A DNA stretch of 64,000 nt, taken from NCBI RefSeq assembly GCF_020509005.1, contig NC_063012.1, positions 9,238,001 through 9,302,000 on the forward strand, read 5' to 3'. Below, piece by piece: positions 44,260 through 54,015 of the stretch (the stretch's first letter is position 1; each line of letters opens with the position of its first letter). The DNA is from Fulvia fulva. Its lineage: Eukaryota; Ascomycota; Dothideomycetes; Mycosphaerellales; Mycosphaerellaceae. The notes beneath the pieces are model-generated. The model ran no database searches and was not told the DNA's origin. It saw nothing but the letters and a program-made list of their open reading frames with translations. A program made the translations under genes and the position numbers.

Positions 44260-44713
44260 GGCAAGGATCGCGCAAGTCCCGTTTGATCTAAATCGCGACC
44301 ATCGCGCGTGTCACGTGCGAATGAAGGCGTTCGACTTTAATTGTGGGACAATGAGGCGAAGACGCAGAGAGGACGGAAGTATTGGTAAAGACTGAATTCC
44401 TTTGTGCCCACATCGACCTCGTCAATACGAGTAGAAGCTAAGCGGGAAGATATCCATCGAGTCCATCAACTGCCGAAGCAGGAGACATCAGAAGGCCGTC
44501 AAAGTACGAGCAGAAAGAGATGCGAGCCCCCAGTACTGTCGAGGTGCAAGCCGCAGAAAGAAAAAAACAGGAGTGGCATGCAGAGCCAGTGGCGACATGG
44601 CGCCTTTTACACTCCCTTCAAAACCATGAAAGCAGAACTTTTTCTTCCTCCACCAGCGTCATCCCTGACGATGCGCTTCTTCCTCATTTTCATGCGATGC
44701 GAAAACAGGGTGC
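44260..44713. promoter_or_regulatory. Upstream region of 44,259 gene and 3' flank of the bZIP gene
   Basis: No conserved coding signal; open frames here are shadows of the bZIP gene. Contains TCACGTGC at 44,310-44,317. It would hold the promoter of the 43.5-44.3 kb frame and the bZIP terminator. Confidence 0.4.
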
Positions 44714-45979
44714 TTACTCGTCGGCAGTGCCGCTGAGCGCCCTGTTCTTCCAGTATTCGACCTGTGCCTGTAGGTCTGCGATCTGTCCCTCGAGGTCGTC
44801 ACGCTCCTGCACCTTCTTCGCTCGTGACTTGCGGGCCGCAGCGGTGTTGCGAGCTCGCTTGAGGGCAACGGTGTCGCCCTCGTCAACGACAATAGGTGGA
44901 AGTGGCTTGTCTCGCTTACGGGCACCAACACCAGCGACCTGTGAGTGCTTCACGATAGAGCTGAAAGGAGTTGGTGATGTTGTAGTAGAGCTGCGCTTGC
45001 GTGCATTGCCATCTCCGCCTGGGTGGATAATAATGTGGTTTGAAGTTGTGCGCTCCATCTTTGGTGGCATCGCGACATCATTGTTGTCCTCGGGGAATAG
45101 AGAGAACCAGCCGTTGCTGGCTCCCATATCCTCGGTGAAGAGTGGTGAGGTCTGGTAGTCGTCCGGTGTATCAAGCAGAGTGGAGCCGGGAGTAGTAAGA
45201 TTGGTGAAGGATGTTGACGGTGGTACCGAGTCGTTGTGCAGGTCCTTTGGAGAGATGGTGCCGCCAACGTTGGAGTCGCTGCTGTTGATGGCAGTGAAGC
45301 CGTTGTCGCCCATGAGCTCAAAGTCGTAGCTGCCGCTGCTGTAGCCGAAGAGTTCGGCGTCCCCAGCAGCGCTGAGGTCGCCGAACGTGCCATCGTAGGC
45401 AACGTTGATCTCTGTAGACATGGTAAGAGATGGATCAGGCGTCAACGATCTTGGTGCTGAATTACCTGCGCCACCCATCGCGAACGATGTTATATCTAGT
45501 GTGTCCTGGAACTGCTGAGTAGTCTGGTCGCCCAGGTTGCCGGTCGAGTTTGAGTGAAATAGAGGCACAGGTGGTCGAGTGGGCCGGGTAAGCTGAGTGT
45601 CGATTTCCTTTGGTGGAGCTGAGTTGATGTATCCGTTCACGCGGAACGCCGCTGGGGTCGCGGTGTCAAACGAAGGAAGCAGCGTCGAATCGAGCGATGG
45701 AGCTCGTCGAGAGGAAGCCGGAGGAGCGTGGGTCGGCGTAGTTGTCGGCTGGAACAAGTCGAAGTCTTGCGTGAACACGGGTTGAGGCGTTTGCCTGGGA
45801 TGCAGCACTGGTGGAAGCCATGTTTGCTGTTGTGAAGCCGTGGTGGACGGCGGGTGGGTTTTCACAGGGCGATTGTCGAGAAGACGGGGCGCGTTGTTGT
45901 GAAGGTCCGAAGACGCTTCGAAAGTGGAGAGAAAGTTGTTGATGGGTTGGTTAGTTATGGTGACGGGCGGGAGGCTCAA
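44714..45979 (-). CDS. cpcA: bZIP transcription factor CPC1/CpcA (GCN4 orthologue); 5' end uncertain
   Basis: C-terminal basic-leucine zipper, about the last 52 residues: VALKRARNTAAARKSRAKK, then ERDDLEGQIADLQAQVEYW. This is the GCN4/CPC1 signature that binds TGACTCA and switches on amino-acid biosynthesis genes during starvation. Upstream are acidic activation segments (SLFPEDNND; FTEDMGASNGWFSLF) and Ser/Thr/Pro-rich linkers. The open frame reaches 45,979 only through TTG; there is no in-frame ATG until codon ~168, too late. The nearest ATG (45,993) is out of frame and makes a five-codon frame ending TGA at 45,976. A missing exon, a one-base error, or non-AUG start must be considered. GCN4-type genes are normally controlled by upstream ORFs. 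Confidence 0.85.
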   Translation of the reverse strand: MSLPPVTITNQPINNFLSTFEASSDLHNNAPRLLDNRPVKTHPPSTTASQQQTWLPPVLHPRQTPQPVFTQDFDLFQPTTTPTHAPPASSRRAPSLDSTLLPSFDTATPAAFRVNGYINSAPPKEIDTQLTRPTRPPVPLFHSNSTGNLGDQTTQQFQDTLDITSFAMGGAGNSAPRSLTPDPSLTMSTEINVAYDGTFGDLSAAGDAELFGYSSGSYDFELMGDNGFTAINSSDSNVGGTISPKDLHNDSVPPSTSFTNLTTPGSTLLDTPDDYQTSPLFTEDMGASNGWFSLFPEDNNDVAMPPKMERTTSNHIIIHPGGDGNARKRSSTTTSPTPFSSIVKHSQVAGVGARKRDKPLPPIVVDEGDTVALKRARNTAAARKSRAKKVQERDDLEGQIADLQAQVEYWKNRALSGTADE

Positions 45980-45993
45980 GCGGAGGCAGCCAT
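45976..45993 (-). promoter_or_regulatory. Short upstream ORF overlapping the bZIP start
   Basis: ATG GCT GCC TCC GCT TGA on the minus strand, overlapping the first codons of the bZIP open frame in another phase. Could be an upstream ORF of the kind that controls GCN4/cpc-1 translation, or the true start displaced by a one-base error. The sequence cannot decide. Confidence 0.4.
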
Positions 45994-46020
45994 GTTCGTG
46001 ACTGTCTGCTTGGTGATGTT

Positions 46021-46038
46021 GTGTGTGTGCGCGCGCGC

Positions 46039-46091
<53 letters not shown>
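46021..46091. repeat. Microsatellite (GT)n/(GC)n upstream of the bZIP gene
   Basis: About 71 bp of GTGTGT with an inner GCGCGCGC block near 46,029-46,040, roughly 45-110 bp above the bZIP coding frame, so probably in its leader or proximal promoter. Alternating purine-pyrimidine; prone to length change and Z-DNA. Confidence 0.9.
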
Positions 46092-46093
<2 letters not shown>

Positions 46094-46772
46094 GGTATGT
46101 GGTGTGATGAGGGAAGGAAAGAGAAAACAAGCGGGGAATCAAATCAATATCACTTGTTCGTGCGGAAGCCGCGGCTAGCGTCCGAGCGCAGCTCTGAGTC
46201 ACCTCGACCTGCAGGCTGCAGCTACGGGTCGCCTGCACTGAAGTCTAACTCCGGCGCCGTCGATGTGCTTGGATATTATCATCAACAATACAACACCATA
46301 TCCGAAGCGCCCAGTAACGACACGCCTGCATCTCATTGTCATGAGCTTCCCGCGTGCAAATTGGCGTAGTCGCCGGCGATTCAGTCCTTTCACTTGGCGT
46401 CACGTGCGATCCGATTGGGCTAGTCTCGCAAGGCATACCGATGTAGGATGTACAACTCGAGACACCGTCTGCACAGCCCGCATAGAAAAGACCTCACCGC
46501 AGGCTGTACTCGTGTTGGCCGCCCACAACTTGCCCGGCCGCCCTCTGTGCCCTGGACTCTGTACTCTGTAGGGCGGATGGACGTCTTCACCGGATCCCTT
46601 CACAAGCCAATGGCATCGAGTCTGTCTGACAAGGCAGCGACGTCGTGTCCGGCGTGAAAGACCCCACCACGTGCCCACTCACATTCGCGCGGATCGACAC
46701 GTGCAACACGTTTTCATCTCCACATCGGATAGTTCTCCCGCTAGCTCGGCTCTTGTCGAGAACACATCAACC
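46092..46772. promoter_or_regulatory. Divergent intergenic region between the bZIP and prefoldin-5 genes
   Basis: About 680 bp. Holds several CACGTG-core sites (46,396-46,401; 46,673-46,678; 46,698-46,703). Open frames here are short and without motifs. It probably contains the bZIP leader on the minus strand and the prefoldin promoter on the plus strand. Confidence 0.45.
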
Positions 46773-47367
46773 ATGGCTGCAGGCGGGCAAGGTCAGCGGA
46801 GTGAGTACTGCACCATAATACCGACGTACCATCTTCGTCTCATCCATACTAACTGCGCATGAAGTTGACCTAGCGAGTCTACCGCCCCAACAACTCTCGC
46901 AAGTGAAGAAGCAGCTCGACGATGAAGTCCAACACCTGACCACTTCCTACCAAAACCTGCGAACAGCGCAACAGAAGTTCCGCGACTGTGTGGTCAGCAT
47001 CAAGAATGGCGTGGCAAACAGCGTGAAAGGTAAAATTTGCAGCAGCCTAAGGAACATCTCATCCCTAACCGTAACCCCAGAGAAACCGTTGCTGGTCCCT
47101 CTAACTTCATCCCTCTACGTACCTGGGACACTCGCCGACGAGAAGAATGTACTAGTCGATGTGGGAACGGGCTTCTATGTCGAGAAGACGACAGGCGACG
47201 CCGAACGATTCTACAATGGGAAGATTGAGGAGCTGGGCAAGAACATCAAGGATTTGGAGAATATTGTGAACAGCAAGGCGAATAACCTGCGGTTGGTGGA
47301 AGAGGCGCTGAGGCAGAAAATGATTCAGCAGCAGCAGTCTGGCCAGGCGAGCGCGGGAGCAGCATAA
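46773..47367 (+). CDS. GIM5: Prefoldin subunit 5 (alpha class), three exons
   Basis: Exons 46,773-46,800, 46,874-47,029 and 47,081-47,367, giving 156 aa. Intron 1 has GTGAGT, the perfect branch site TACTAAC and TAG. Intron 2 (51 nt) has GTAAAA and CAG; it has no in-frame stop, so retention would add 17 residues. The protein has two long helices flanking the conserved core KPLLVPLTSSLYVPG and EKNVLVDVGTGFYVEK, diagnostic for prefoldin 5. It acts in the cytosolic hexameric prefoldin that hands unfolded actin and tubulin to the CCT chaperonin. Reading frame without introns starts at a GTG, so the ATG at 46,773 is preferred. Confidence 0.93.
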
Positions 47368-47765
47368 GTCTGGGAGGGAAATACATGTCGTCGTCTCGAG
47401 ACGAGAGACAGTCAAGAAGGATCTGCATTGTGGTGAGCTGAGAAAATGCACGCCAGAGGAAGCACAGCGCTCGCCCTTTGTGAGGAGGAGACGACATTTC
47501 GAGGGTCCACGAGGGGGAAATCGCCGGAACGGACATTCCACGCGGCGACTTTCGTTTCTCACAACAAGAACGGACGACCTTATGTCACCAAACGCAACAG
47601 TGCTGTGAGAAGCATGGCATTTCCCACATGGGCGTGCCTCGCTGCTACTGCTACTGGTAGCCATATCTGTACCGCCACGTCTGCGCCAGCATCGTTGCCT
47701 GTGGCATCCGAACATCACAAAAAGACCATCGCGATAAAATTGAAACCTTACTCCAGCTCTCCATG
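47368..47765. other. 3' flank of prefoldin 5, no gene seen
   Basis: About 400 bp of terminator and intergenic sequence. Open frames on both strands lack motifs. Confidence 0.5.
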
Positions 47766-48089
47766 TCAAATCTCATCATCGTCAACGACAAGCCGCGCCC
47801 ACACCCCAAACTCAACCTCCTCGGAGATCAGTCCCCAACCTTTCAGCTCAACTCCTTTCTGCTAACATTCCCATTCGTGTCAATTTACTCTCAGAAACCC
47901 TCCTGCCAACGGAGCCGCGCTCGTCTTGGATGGATCCTTAGCGACCTGGGATTGCGTGCTGTTGGCTGGCGGCTGGATTTGCTCCGTCAGAGGAAGGAAT
48001 CTTTGCTGAGTGCTGTTCTCCGTTGAGGCGGTTGTGGTGTTGGAGGCGGAAGAAGACGGCGTGAGGGCTGTGCTCGGATTAGTGGCCAT
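47766..48089 (-). CDS. Small hypothetical protein, probably with one intron
   Basis: ATG 48,089 starts MATNPSTALTPSSSASNTTT, a Ser/Thr/Asn-rich N-terminus, then QQRFLPLTEQIQPPAN and GGFLR. The frame meets TGA at 47,880-47,882, but the same frame reopens and reads KGVELKGWGLISEEVEFGVW to a stop at 47,766. A short intron around 47,905-47,856 (GTAAAT, then TTAGCAG) would join the halves, though at 30 nt it is too short, so another donor is probably used. Total about 100 residues. I recognise no family. Confidence 0.4.
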
Positions 48090-48375
48090 CTTGTGAGACG
48101 TGGTATTGTTGTTGACCGAGTTCGTGTTGAAGAGGGAGTTGTATTTTTCCCTTGTGGTGTTGGTAGGTAGTCGATGGTCGCGATTCTCGTGTAATCTGGA
48201 GAGTGAAGTATTTATGTTATACCAACACATGCTTGCTAGAGATGACGGTGAATATCTTGACGCGCGCAGTGGGTTCACTACACAGGAGTATCGATGGTAG
48301 TTGCCATATATATTCGCTGCTTATACTCGATTGATGCAGTCAGCGACCTCGAGTCTATACATGATTCTCGACTCT

Positions 48376-51018
48376 CTACACATCGTCCGGATCGTCCTGT
48401 ATCAGCTTCGCATAGTCATCAGCAGAAGCAAACGTCGGCAACGACTTGAGCTTCTTCTTCTCTTGCCGCTTCTTCTTGTTGCGCGCAGTCTTGTCCTCCT
48501 CCTCCTCCTCCTCTTCCTCCTCATCTGATGCTTCACCACCGAACGGCACATCGTCTTCATCACCCAACATTGCATCGTCATCGCTTTCCAGTTCTGGCAA
48601 ATCGTCCATGTCACCTTCATCATCTTCAAAGCCATCGAGCTTGGCGAATGCATCGGCATCACCTTCATCGTCGCCACCTCCGAGGTCCAGGCCGGCTTCA
48701 GACTCGTCGTCAGATTGATCATACGCGCTGTCGAGATCGTCCATGCTGATGTCATCGTCCTCATCCAGTCCTTCCACTTCTGGTCGAGATGCAGCGATAG
48801 CTTGCCAGATCTCTTCCTCCCCTTCGTCTTCACTGTCTTCGTCATCGCCTCGTGCTTTCTTCTCTTTCTTGGCAGACTTCCTCTTCTTGGCGTTACCGGC
48901 CGCGTTGAAGTAGCTGTGGAAGAACACCTCATCCGCCGCCACATCCTCGACCTTCTTCGCCCAGAATTTCTCCGTGTTGACGGGTGTATTCCCGACGCCG
49001 CTTCCACCCGATCTGACGAGCAGATCGGCCGAACTGCTGCCGGCAAGTGGCTGCATGATTGAGCTACCATGTACTTTCGCCTGTTTTGTGCTTGGGTTGC
49101 GATAAACGAAGCGGTCCAGAAAGTGCATGAGCGTGTGCTGAGTTGGATCAGGCTTTGGCGGCATCTCTTTCGTGCCACACACGGCCTCTGCAAACAGCGC
49201 GACAGAGGGATGGAAATGGTTCAGGAGCGGAAGAATGTCCCACAGACATGTCCTCTCCGCTTTGGCGTGCTCAGGATCTCGCTTTCGTGGGTCATATATC
49301 ACCTTGGGCGCCGATGCTGCGGCTCCATCCACTGGCACGCCGCCATCTTCTGGCACATCGACAAAGTGTTCCTCTCCGTCCTCATCATTGACCTCGGCTT
49401 CTGTCAGCATGCTGTGTATGCTTGGGAAAGTGGTGCTAAGTTCGCTGACTAGGAACAGTACACCGCAAGCAAAAGGCGGCTCATGCATGGTGATGACCTG
49501 CAACATCCTCTTCACGAAAGCGTGTACACGCTTAGCGTTCAAGTCCACCTTCAAGCTCTTGTAAAGTAGGTTCAAGTACATGACCTGCTTACTTGAACCG
49601 AATAGTCGCGAGTCCAGTAACGACTCGTACAGCGTGCGGTAGAATCGCTCGGCGCCCAAGTGCTTGCGTGAGGAGATTTGCTGTAGCAGCATCAAGGCTT
49701 GAATGCTGGTGTTGAAGTTGGCGGAATGTGCCACACGGAATATGGTATTCAGCTGCTGTTCGAAGGTTGGATCGCTCGTGTCGGCGTAAGGAAAAGCTCG
49801 ATTCACACCGGCCAAGACCTGCGAGATCATCTTGTCGTGTAGCTGCACGGCCGCCTCTTCAGTCCGCTCCTGCGCCTTCTGCTTCTTCGCTGCCATCTTA
49901 CCTGCTTTGCCACCACCACCTTGCACTTTGCCGTTCGATTTCAGCGGTGCACTGTTGACGCCCGTTGCCGGGGCATTGGTCTTCTCGACAGGTTTTAGCA
50001 GCTGGACAAAGAGGCTAAAGTAAATCTCAAGCAGCCTGTTGGCAAGTTCCTGGTCTTTCTGGCCAATGATTGTTTGGTTGAGAGTGATGATGGCGTAGTA
50101 CTTGGCGTGATCGCTCTGGCCCGGCCGGAACAGACAGTCGGCCTCGATGCTGTTGGTGACGATGGTTTTCAGCGCAGGATGGGATGTCTCAAGCTGCAGC
50201 AGCAGATGCGAGGCCCGCGATGCAATCTTCCTTTCTGTATCTCCGAGCTTGTTCACCAACAGTCGCAGCAGGTTCTCCTCCTGCTCCGGCTTCTCCTTCA
50301 ACAGCTCCCACACGAAGGTGATGGCCTGTCTTCGCGAATACTCAATCTCATCGTTGCACCACGTCTCGAGGATCTGCAACAGCTCGAAGATTTTCCTCTT
50401 CAACCAGTCCTCGAATGCCCAGAAGATCAGATGAGCCTTCTGCACACGGCTCGGCAGCGCTTCGCGCACCGTCCAACGCGCGCTCTTTCCCTGCAATGCA
50501 CCCAGCAGTGCGGGCTGTTTCCCAAAAGCACGCAACTTGCGATTCGAAGGCAGCACATCGCCCTGGCCCAACATGTCCTTCAGCGCTGCCACCGCCTGGA
50601 GCGCCTGATTCCTGCTCTTCTTCTTCGCCAAGCCCAGTAGACTGTCGAGTGCCTTCATAGTATGCAGCGGCGATTCTTGCACCCGCAGCGTGAGCGCCGA
50701 GATCCTGTCCTCCAATGTACCCGATTCCATGATTGTCGACAGAAATTTGGCTGAAGCGGATCCGCTGAGGTGTGCGCCATTGTAGACTTTGTTCTCCGCC
50801 TCCAGCAATGTCGTCGCGTATTCGTGCAGCTCGTCGATTGTCCGTTGCGGGGGCAGACTCGTCACATCTTGCGTGTCGAGGGCAGGCAGTTCGGCGGCGT
50901 GCCAGTCGGATCGTGCTGGCAGCGTGAGAGATGCCCTGTCCTCCTGGCGGCCATAGTCCGGCTTGAACTTCCTCTGCGGGCGACTGTCCCTGTCAAACGA
51001 CTTTCGTTCCGCATTCAT
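48376..51018 (-). CDS. MAK21: MAK21/NOC1, CBF-domain ribosome assembly factor
   Basis: 880 aa from ATG 51,018. Residues ~90-340 form the helical-repeat half (KFLSTIMESGTLEDRISALTL; SPLHTMKALDSLL). The CBF/Mak21 domain occupies ~435-640 (FNTSIQALMLLQQIS; YDPRKRDPEHAKAERTCLWD). The C-terminus (~730-860) is strongly acidic, then basic (KKKRQEKKKLKSLP). With Noc2 it escorts early pre-60S particles in the nucleolus. The usual basic N-terminal ~100 residues are missing. The sequence just upstream (CACTAACACAG, 51,043-51,033) looks like an intron end, so an extra 5' exon may exist. Divergent from ProRS with ~220 bp between. Confidence 0.92.
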   Translation of the reverse strand: MNAERKSFDRDSRPQRKFKPDYGRQEDRASLTLPARSDWHAAELPALDTQDVTSLPPQRTIDELHEYATTLLEAENKVYNGAHLSGSASAKFLSTIMESGTLEDRISALTLRVQESPLHTMKALDSLLGLAKKKSRNQALQAVAALKDMLGQGDVLPSNRKLRAFGKQPALLGALQGKSARWTVREALPSRVQKAHLIFWAFEDWLKRKIFELLQILETWCNDEIEYSRRQAITFVWELLKEKPEQEENLLRLLVNKLGDTERKIASRASHLLLQLETSHPALKTIVTNSIEADCLFRPGQSDHAKYYAIITLNQTIIGQKDQELANRLLEIYFSLFVQLLKPVEKTNAPATGVNSAPLKSNGKVQGGGGKAGKMAAKKQKAQERTEEAAVQLHDKMISQVLAGVNRAFPYADTSDPTFEQQLNTIFRVAHSANFNTSIQALMLLQQISSRKHLGAERFYRTLYESLLDSRLFGSSKQVMYLNLLYKSLKVDLNAKRVHAFVKRMLQVITMHEPPFACGVLFLVSELSTTFPSIHSMLTEAEVNDEDGEEHFVDVPEDGGVPVDGAAASAPKVIYDPRKRDPEHAKAERTCLWDILPLLNHFHPSVALFAEAVCGTKEMPPKPDPTQHTLMHFLDRFVYRNPSTKQAKVHGSSIMQPLAGSSSADLLVRSGGSGVGNTPVNTEKFWAKKVEDVAADEVFFHSYFNAAGNAKKRKSAKKEKKARGDDEDSEDEGEEEIWQAIAASRPEVEGLDEDDDISMDDLDSAYDQSDDESEAGLDLGGGDDEGDADAFAKLDGFEDDEGDMDDLPELESDDDAMLGDEDDVPFGGEASDEEEEEEEEEDKTARNKKKRQEKKKLKSLPTFASADDYAKLIQDDPDDV

Positions 51019-51239
51019 CTTGGCGCGGCGACTGTGTTAGTGCAAGGACAGCATCGAGACGCCGTAGAAAAAGTGCTGGAGTGCGGCAGATCGTCGGGAC
51101 AGGTTTTCCTAGCGTCGTCTCGTGCTGCGACGCCAAACGCCATCGCAACACAGTGCACATGATGCATGTACATATACCCTCTCCCACATCATCGCCGTGC
51201 TTGCCTCGACCTCCTGCATGAAGGGCAGCCGTGTCCCGA
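51019..51239. promoter_or_regulatory. Shared promoter between MAK21 and ProRS
   Basis: Short divergent intergenic region of 221 bp. Contains CACTAACACAG near the MAK21 start on the minus strand, a possible branch site and acceptor of a 5' MAK21 intron. No other clear element. Confidence 0.45.
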
Positions 51240-53175
51240 ATGTCGGTGCAGCATGGCCTGAAGACGCTGTGGTGCGGTAATGCCGCCTCTTCCTTCGTCC
51301 GGTCGATACACGCGCAGAGGCGCGCTTTACACGTCAGTATCGGACCAGCTTCAACACATGTACATGGATACATCTGTCTAACCAGCTCCACAGCACGATG
51401 GCCGCAATCGACTGAGTAATTTCTGGACGCCCACTCAGACCCGGACAGCCAACACAGCCGACAACGCCGCCGAGGATGGCCACGATCTGCTTGTGCGGGC
51501 GGGCTTCCTCCGCCAGGCTCACTCTGGCATCTTTCACCTCCTGCCGCTGGGTCTGAGGGTCCAGGACAAGATCGAGAAATTGATCGACAAGCACATGCAA
51601 CGGATCGGCGCTTCCAAAGTCTCGCTCTCATCGCTATCTTCACAACATCTGTGGGAGAAGTCTGGGCGTCTCGATGGTCGCAACAAGGAGCTCTTCCAGC
51701 TCAAGGATCGCAAAGATGCCAAGTACCTGCTGGCACCCACTCACGAGGAGGAAATCACGACCATCGTCAAGAATGCTGTCCACTCGTACAAGGACCTCCC
51801 ACTCCGACTTTACCAGATTTCGCGCAAGTATCGTGATGAAGCACGGCCGCGACAAGGCCTTTTGCGCGGACGAGAGTTCATCATGAAAGATCTCTACACT
51901 TTCGACGTGACCGACGCTCAAGCTATGAGCACGTACGAGGAAGTGCGTGCTGCATACAAAGCATTCTTGGACGACCTCAATCTGCCTTACCTGGTGGCCA
52001 ACGCGGACTCGGGCAACATGGGTGGTAGCCACAGTCACGAGTATCACTTTGCGAGCGCCAGGGGTGAAGATACCATCATAACATGTCAAACATGCGACTT
52101 CTCGGTCAATGAGGAGCTCTACTTCCCAGCCCACCGTCCTGCGCAGACGGAAGATGTCGAAACTGCACCAACTGCTGATGCTAGGCAGCCTGCAGATGAT
52201 GTGCCTTATCAGATATGGTACGGCCAAGTCAGTGAGTCGCTTAATACAACAGACGATGCATCGCAAGAAACATCTCTCGACACATCTGGAAGCGCCCCGC
52301 AGCTCAAGACTCTAGTCCAAGTCTTCTTGCCCAACGGACCGTACGAAATCAATCTTCATGCTATGAAAAAGCTGGTGCCCAGCATAGATACGACCGAGAC
52401 TGTGAGACCAGAGGAGCTCTTTGGTCGTCTCGAAGAAAGCAAGACCTTGAATGATCCAGCGGAGTGGCTTGTGTTTCGAGACCCACGAGTTCCAGTCGCT
52501 GCCATCATCAACACTGTCGAACACTGGACCCGCCACGGCCAGAACAGACAAATTAGTCAGACCGCACACTCTGCCATTCCGGACATCGATGTCTCACCAT
52601 TCACACTCACCAACGCGGCTCGCGATGATTTGTGCCCTCAATGTGGGACTGAAGGCTCCCTCACGTTCAGCCGGGCTGTTGAGATCGGACACACTTTCCA
52701 CCTCGGCAAGCGTTACAGCACACCTCTCGAGGCCGTAGTCCAGGATGAGAACAATCAGCAGGTCGAAATCGCCATGGGCTGTCATGGTATTGGCGTGTCG
52801 CGACTGCTGGGAGCTTCTGCATCTCTCCTGGCTGATAGCAAAGGCCTCAACTGGCCAATTGCCATTGCGCCTTTCAGTGTGCTCGTTGTGGCCGCTGGAG
52901 GCGTCTCTTCGACAGAAGTGGGCGCTCTGTACGACGAGGTCGATGCCAGTCTCAGCAGCAATCGGATCGATGCCATCATCGATGATAGGGACCGACCCAT
53001 GGGCTGGAAGTTGAACGATGCAGACCTCATCGGCTATCCTTTCATCATTGTCCTGGGCAAAGCCTGGAAGCAACGCAGAGCGGTCGAGCTACAATGCCGG
53101 AGACTGGGCATTAAGGAAGAAGTGCCGGCTGATCAGCTCGTTGAGAGAATCTTGCAGTACAGCAGCAAGCTATGA
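51240..53175 (+). CDS. Prolyl-tRNA synthetase, bacterial type, mitochondrial; two exons
   Basis: Exon 1 51,240-51,332 encodes an Arg/Ser-rich, acid-free start (MSVQHGLKTLWCGNAASSF) typical of a mitochondrial presequence. Exon 2 51,394-53,175. Intron 61 nt with GTCAGT, branch TCTAACC and CAG; the donor choice is the weakest point. About 624 aa. Class II motifs: GIFHLLPLGLRV near motif 1, RDEARPRQGLLRGREFIMKD (motif 2) and GCHGIGVSRLLGA (motif 3). An insertion of the bacterial editing type lies between motifs 2 and 3, and an anticodon-binding domain follows (IDDRDRPMGWKLNDADLIG). Charges tRNA-Pro in mitochondria; counterpart of yeast AIM10. A frame without the intron would start at GTG 51,493. 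Confidence 0.92.
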
Positions 53176-54015
53176 AATTATTTGACTCATCATGCCTACA
53201 ATGCCATGGAGCATGGTGGACCACGATTGGGGCTTGACATTGCCCCGTGAACAAATCATGGTCTCGGTGGAGCCCCCCCCCCCTGCGAACGCGGCTCCCT
53301 ATGTTCACTAGCGTGGCAGAAGTTTGACGTGGACTCCTGCAGTCGAGGACATCGAGGTCGCTCGAGTGTCCTCCGGGTTCGCGACGCAAGTCAGACCTAC
53401 AATCGTACTGAGGCGGATTGAGCTAAGTGCACCGAAGCCTCTGAAGCACTTCTGGCGAGCTACCAATTACGGCTTCTACTCCCACAATCGTACTACTTAG
53501 TACTTCACAGATCTTGCCAGCCACAGTTGGAAACATGGCGAGATACAAAGTTCAACGACACCAAAGTCCTACTTCACGGCACAGATGCACTTGAGCGTCA
53601 CGAAGCACCTACACGGTGCCACAGCTCCCCTCTCCATCCGCTGACTCACGGTCTACTTGTATTCACAGCATAGTCACAGCCCCACTTTCCTCACTTACGT
53701 TCTTCCGTCACATGTACTCACATACGTGTCACTTGCACGCATAACGCTTTGTCTTTCTGATTAGCAACTTGCACTGCTACACATACACCACCACCACCAC
53801 CACCACCGTGCCCACCAGTTGCTGGAAGTGCGTCTGGCTGGGTGGCTACTCACTGACAACACGAATACCGACTTGTTCGTTTGCAACGCCTACACCACCA
53901 CCGTGCTCACCAATCGCTGGAAGCGCGTCTGGCTGGCTGGCTGGCTACTCACTGATAACACGAATACCGACTTGGTCGTTTTGGGAACTCCAGAATTGCC
54001 GTGGAAGGAAAAGCG
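53176..54015. promoter_or_regulatory. Intergenic region with (CAC)n tract and duplicated module
   Basis: 840 bp without a credible gene. TGACTCA (the GCN4/AP-1 site) at 53,183-53,189 and 53,642-53,648. A (CAC)n tract at 53,787-53,807 leads into a tandemly repeated module (see repeat entry). Probably the promoter of the 54,016 gene; short frames at 53,769-54,035 are products of the repeat. Confidence 0.6.
53805..53982. repeat. Imperfect tandem duplication (~95 bp) upstream of the NADAR-like gene
   Basis: Copies at about 53,805-53,883 and 53,900-53,982. Each runs from CACCGTG through TGGAAG.GCGTCTGGCTGG, GGCTACTCACTGA and AACACGAATACCGACTTG to TTCGTTT/GTCGTTT. A related, longer duplicate lies at 56.5-56.85 kb before another gene. 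Confidence 0.8.

Noticed and set aside
45951..46238. Minus-strand frame with a His-Thr/Ala-Arg repeat
   Set aside because: It is a translation of the GT/GC microsatellite, starts at a GTG and has no other support.
48402..49193. 263-residue frame antiparallel in phase to the MAK21 C-terminus
   Set aside because: Arg/Met-rich shadow of the acidic MAK21 tail in another frame.
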